Shown here: piece by piece, positions 62,545 to 64,000 of the stretch
Numbering within the stretch: the stretch's first letter is position 1
Layout: the number at the start of each line of letters is the position of its first letter
NCBI GenBank assembly: GCA_001282665.1
Contig: LN874946.1
Location: forward strand, 154,446-218,445
Length of the DNA: 64,000 nucleotides
DNA from: Clostridiales bacterium mt11
Lineage (GTDB): Bacteria; Bacillota; Clostridia; Tissierellales; Tepidimicrobiaceae
Direction: 5' to 3'
Notes under the pieces: generated by a model
The model's input: the letters and a program-made list of their open reading frames with translations, nothing else
The model's database searches: none
Told to the model about the DNA's origin: nothing
Program-made: the position numbers and the translations under genes

Positions 62545-63498
62545 TTATATCGCTTCATTGAACACACTTTCTATAAGATTGTTTGTATCTTTTAAATCTA
62601 TTACTTTTAAGTGAGTGTAGATATCCAAGGATTCTCTATCCTTATGACCTGTGTACCTCATTATTTTTTCAGTAGGAACATTATTTTTCACACATAAGGT
62701 GATGAAACTATGCCTAAAAGTATGAGCTGTAATTTTAAAGTCTTTTCCTTCCTCAATTCCAGATTCTTGAACCCACTTATTTATAGTGGATGTAAAGGTA
62801 GAGACAGATAGTTTTTCACTTTCTCGTGACCTAAATACATAATCACCTGTTTTAACTAAAGTATCTCTGTAGTCCAATAGAGCAGTTTTAACACTACTTG
62901 GTAGAGGTAATATATCGGCGTTACTTGTTTTTTCTCTTGTAATTTGTATTGTATCCTCGTAGAAGTCTATATCATTCCATTTTAATGCTAATACTTCTGA
63001 ACGCCTACATCCAAGATTAATAAGAATTTGGAATATAGCATAATCTCTGTATTTGTTCTTATTGTCACTACCTTTTATAGTATCCAATATCACCTTAATT
63101 TCTGATGGTTTTAGATAATTTGGAAGATAATCTCTACCAGAATCTTTCCCTAACTTTCGGTTTGAAAAAGGGTCATTTTTTATTATATTAGTTATATCAT
63201 GTTCCTTTTCTAAGAAGGTAAAATATGTCTTAAGAGCATTAAATTTTCTATCGACAGTTGCTCTTTTTATTCTACCTTTATGCATCTTAGTTAGTAGATA
63301 GTCCTTATATTGCCTAATTTCTACGAGGGAAATCTGATGTACATATCTTACTTTGTTATTCAGTTCACTTTTCAGGAAATCTCTGAAGAACTCTATATCT
63401 GCAATATATGCTTTTTCTGTAGCAGTAGACTTCCCCTCCCTGTATAAATATAATTTAAATGCTCCTATTGTTTGTAATATTGTTGTATTTTCCAACAT
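62545..63498 (-). CDS. Tyrosine recombinase / phage-type integrase
   Basis: A 317-residue site-specific recombinase. The N-terminal SAM-like DNA-binding domain (about residues 8-105) is followed by the catalytic domain with R165 in GCRRSEVLAL, H259 and R262 in HTFRHSFITL, H285 in YTGHKDRES and the nucleophile Y294 in DIYTHL. All five key residues are kept, so it looks active. It faces rnpB, 47 bases after the inverted repeat. It may drive an element that extends to the right of the window. It is not XerC/D-like in context. Confidence 0.92.
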   Translation of the reverse strand: MLENTTILQTIGAFKLYLYREGKSTATEKAYIADIEFFRDFLKSELNNKVRYVHQISLVEIRQYKDYLLTKMHKGRIKRATVDRKFNALKTYFTFLEKEHDITNIIKNDPFSNRKLGKDSGRDYLPNYLKPSEIKVILDTIKGSDNKNKYRDYAIFQILINLGCRRSEVLALKWNDIDFYEDTIQITREKTSNADILPLPSSVKTALLDYRDTLVKTGDYVFRSRESEKLSVSTFTSTINKWVQESGIEEGKDFKITAHTFRHSFITLCVKNNVPTEKIMRYTGHKDRESLDIYTHLKVIDLKDTNNLIESVFNEAI

Positions 63499-63501
63499 CT
63501 C

Positions 63502-63520
63502 TATCTATTTCAGATAGATA
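63502..63520. repeat. Inverted repeat at the integrase start
   Basis: TATCTAT and ATAGATA with a five-base loop lie just upstream of the integrase ATG. TATCTATT is also found at 62470-62477 on the far side of the gene, so both could be integrase arm or core sites. Confidence 0.35.
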
Positions 63521-63730
63521 AAAAGGTGTAATATATACGCAACCCATCATACTTCCTCCTTTTATGTATTTTATTTTTATCTTGTAATGTAATATTATTA
63601 TTTGTTTTTACTACATAATTGATTGTAGCACAGAACCCATAATCTTCAAGGGGTTATGGCAAATTGTAATTAAATTGTAACAATTTTCTGTCAATGGAGT
63701 TAGGAATATAACTGTATTGGATAAAGTAGA

Positions 63731-63754
63731 CAATAAAAAAGCCCGTATTGGGCT
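63731..63754 (-). terminator. Terminator of the zinc-ribbon gene
   Basis: On the minus strand AGCCC and GGGCT with a five-base loop are followed by a T run, three bases after the stop of the gene at 63758. Confidence 0.8.
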
Positions 63755-63757
63755 AAT

Positions 63758-64000
63758 TTATTTTACAGCTCTTAATTTTTTCTGATGATGAGCTTCTGAA
63801 CATTTGCTACACACGATATTATTGTCGATAACAGCATAATATACCAAATCTCCTTTAGAAAAATCCTCTCCACAGCTTTGACAATAGTCAATATTAGTTT
63901 TTTTAATTATTACAAAGTCTGTAAGTGCATTTAGTATTGCTTTTTTGTAATATTTCTTAAAATTGCAATTTACATTTGTGCAATTGTCCAGTTCCTCCAT
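63758..64000 (-). CDS. Small treble-clef/zinc-ribbon protein (may extend beyond window)
   Basis: An 80-residue protein (at least) with two Cys pairs: C40 and C43 (YCQSCGEDF) and C64 and C67 (VCSKCSEAH), about 20 residues apart. This spacing gives one zinc site. The ATG at 64000 is the last codon seen, so the true start may lie upstream. A role in DNA or protein binding is likely, but no family is recognised. It is on the same strand as the integrase and probably belongs to the same element. Confidence 0.6.
   Translation of the reverse strand: MEELDNCTNVNCNFKKYYKKAILNALTDFVIIKKTNIDYCQSCGEDFSKGDLVYYAVIDNNIVCSKCSEAHHQKKLRAVK

Noticed and set aside
1..64000. CRISPR arrays, tRNA genes and intact insertion sequences
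   Set aside because: No regularly spaced repeats, cloverleaf sequences or transposase motifs were found on reading either strand.

Overview
The window looks like the chromosome of a low-GC, spore-forming anaerobic Firmicute of the Clostridia/Tissierellia type. The evidence is the AT-rich sequence, strong GGAGG-type ribosome binding sites with many TTG and GTG starts, sporulation genes (gpr, spoIIP, yqfC, yqfD), a glycine T-box, a CIRCE element and a type A RNase P RNA. The genus cannot be fixed from sequence alone; a Tissierellales-like relative is my inference.

Positions 1-4250 form an accessory, partly decaying strip. It holds the end of a GNAT acetyltransferase, a DUF3796 membrane protein beside a broken Xre regulator, a mutated remnant of a chloramphenicol acetyltransferase, a DUF4177 protein, a tandem P-loop ATPase and an AlaX-type alanyl-tRNA editing hydrolase.

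Positions 4251-18224 are the most distinctive part: a 12 kb co-directional run of DUF1177 protein, oligopeptide-type ABC transporter (binding protein, two permeases, two ATPases), M20 peptidase, two paralogous amidohydrolases, AroM-family protein and a bleomycin-hydrolase-like C1 peptidase. It faces a convergent PucR-type regulator. This looks like a dedicated uptake and breakdown route for a peptide-like compound whose identity is unknown. The second amidohydrolase appears to have lost two metal ligands.

Positions 18488-61923 are the conserved Firmicute housekeeping and sporulation core: comEC-holA, rpsT, gpr-spoIIP-lepB, lepA-hemW, hrcA-grpE-dnaK-dnaJ (CIRCE controlled), prmA-rsmE-mtaB-HIT, rpsU-yqeY, nfeD-floA-yqfC-yqfD-phoH-pgpH-ybeY-dgkA, a DUF3048 lipoprotein, cdd-era-recO, T-box-glyQS, ccpN and the PPDK regulator, a frameshifted dgt, then dnaG-rpoD-trmK-nif3-like and a zinc ribbon protein. 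These genes cover translation, protein folding, cell-envelope work, DNA uptake and replication.

Positions 61974-64000 hold rnpB followed directly by a tyrosine integrase and a small zinc-ribbon gene on the minus strand. This is probably the edge of an integrated element that continues beyond the window. No tRNA, 5S/16S/23S rRNA, CRISPR array or intact insertion sequence was seen.
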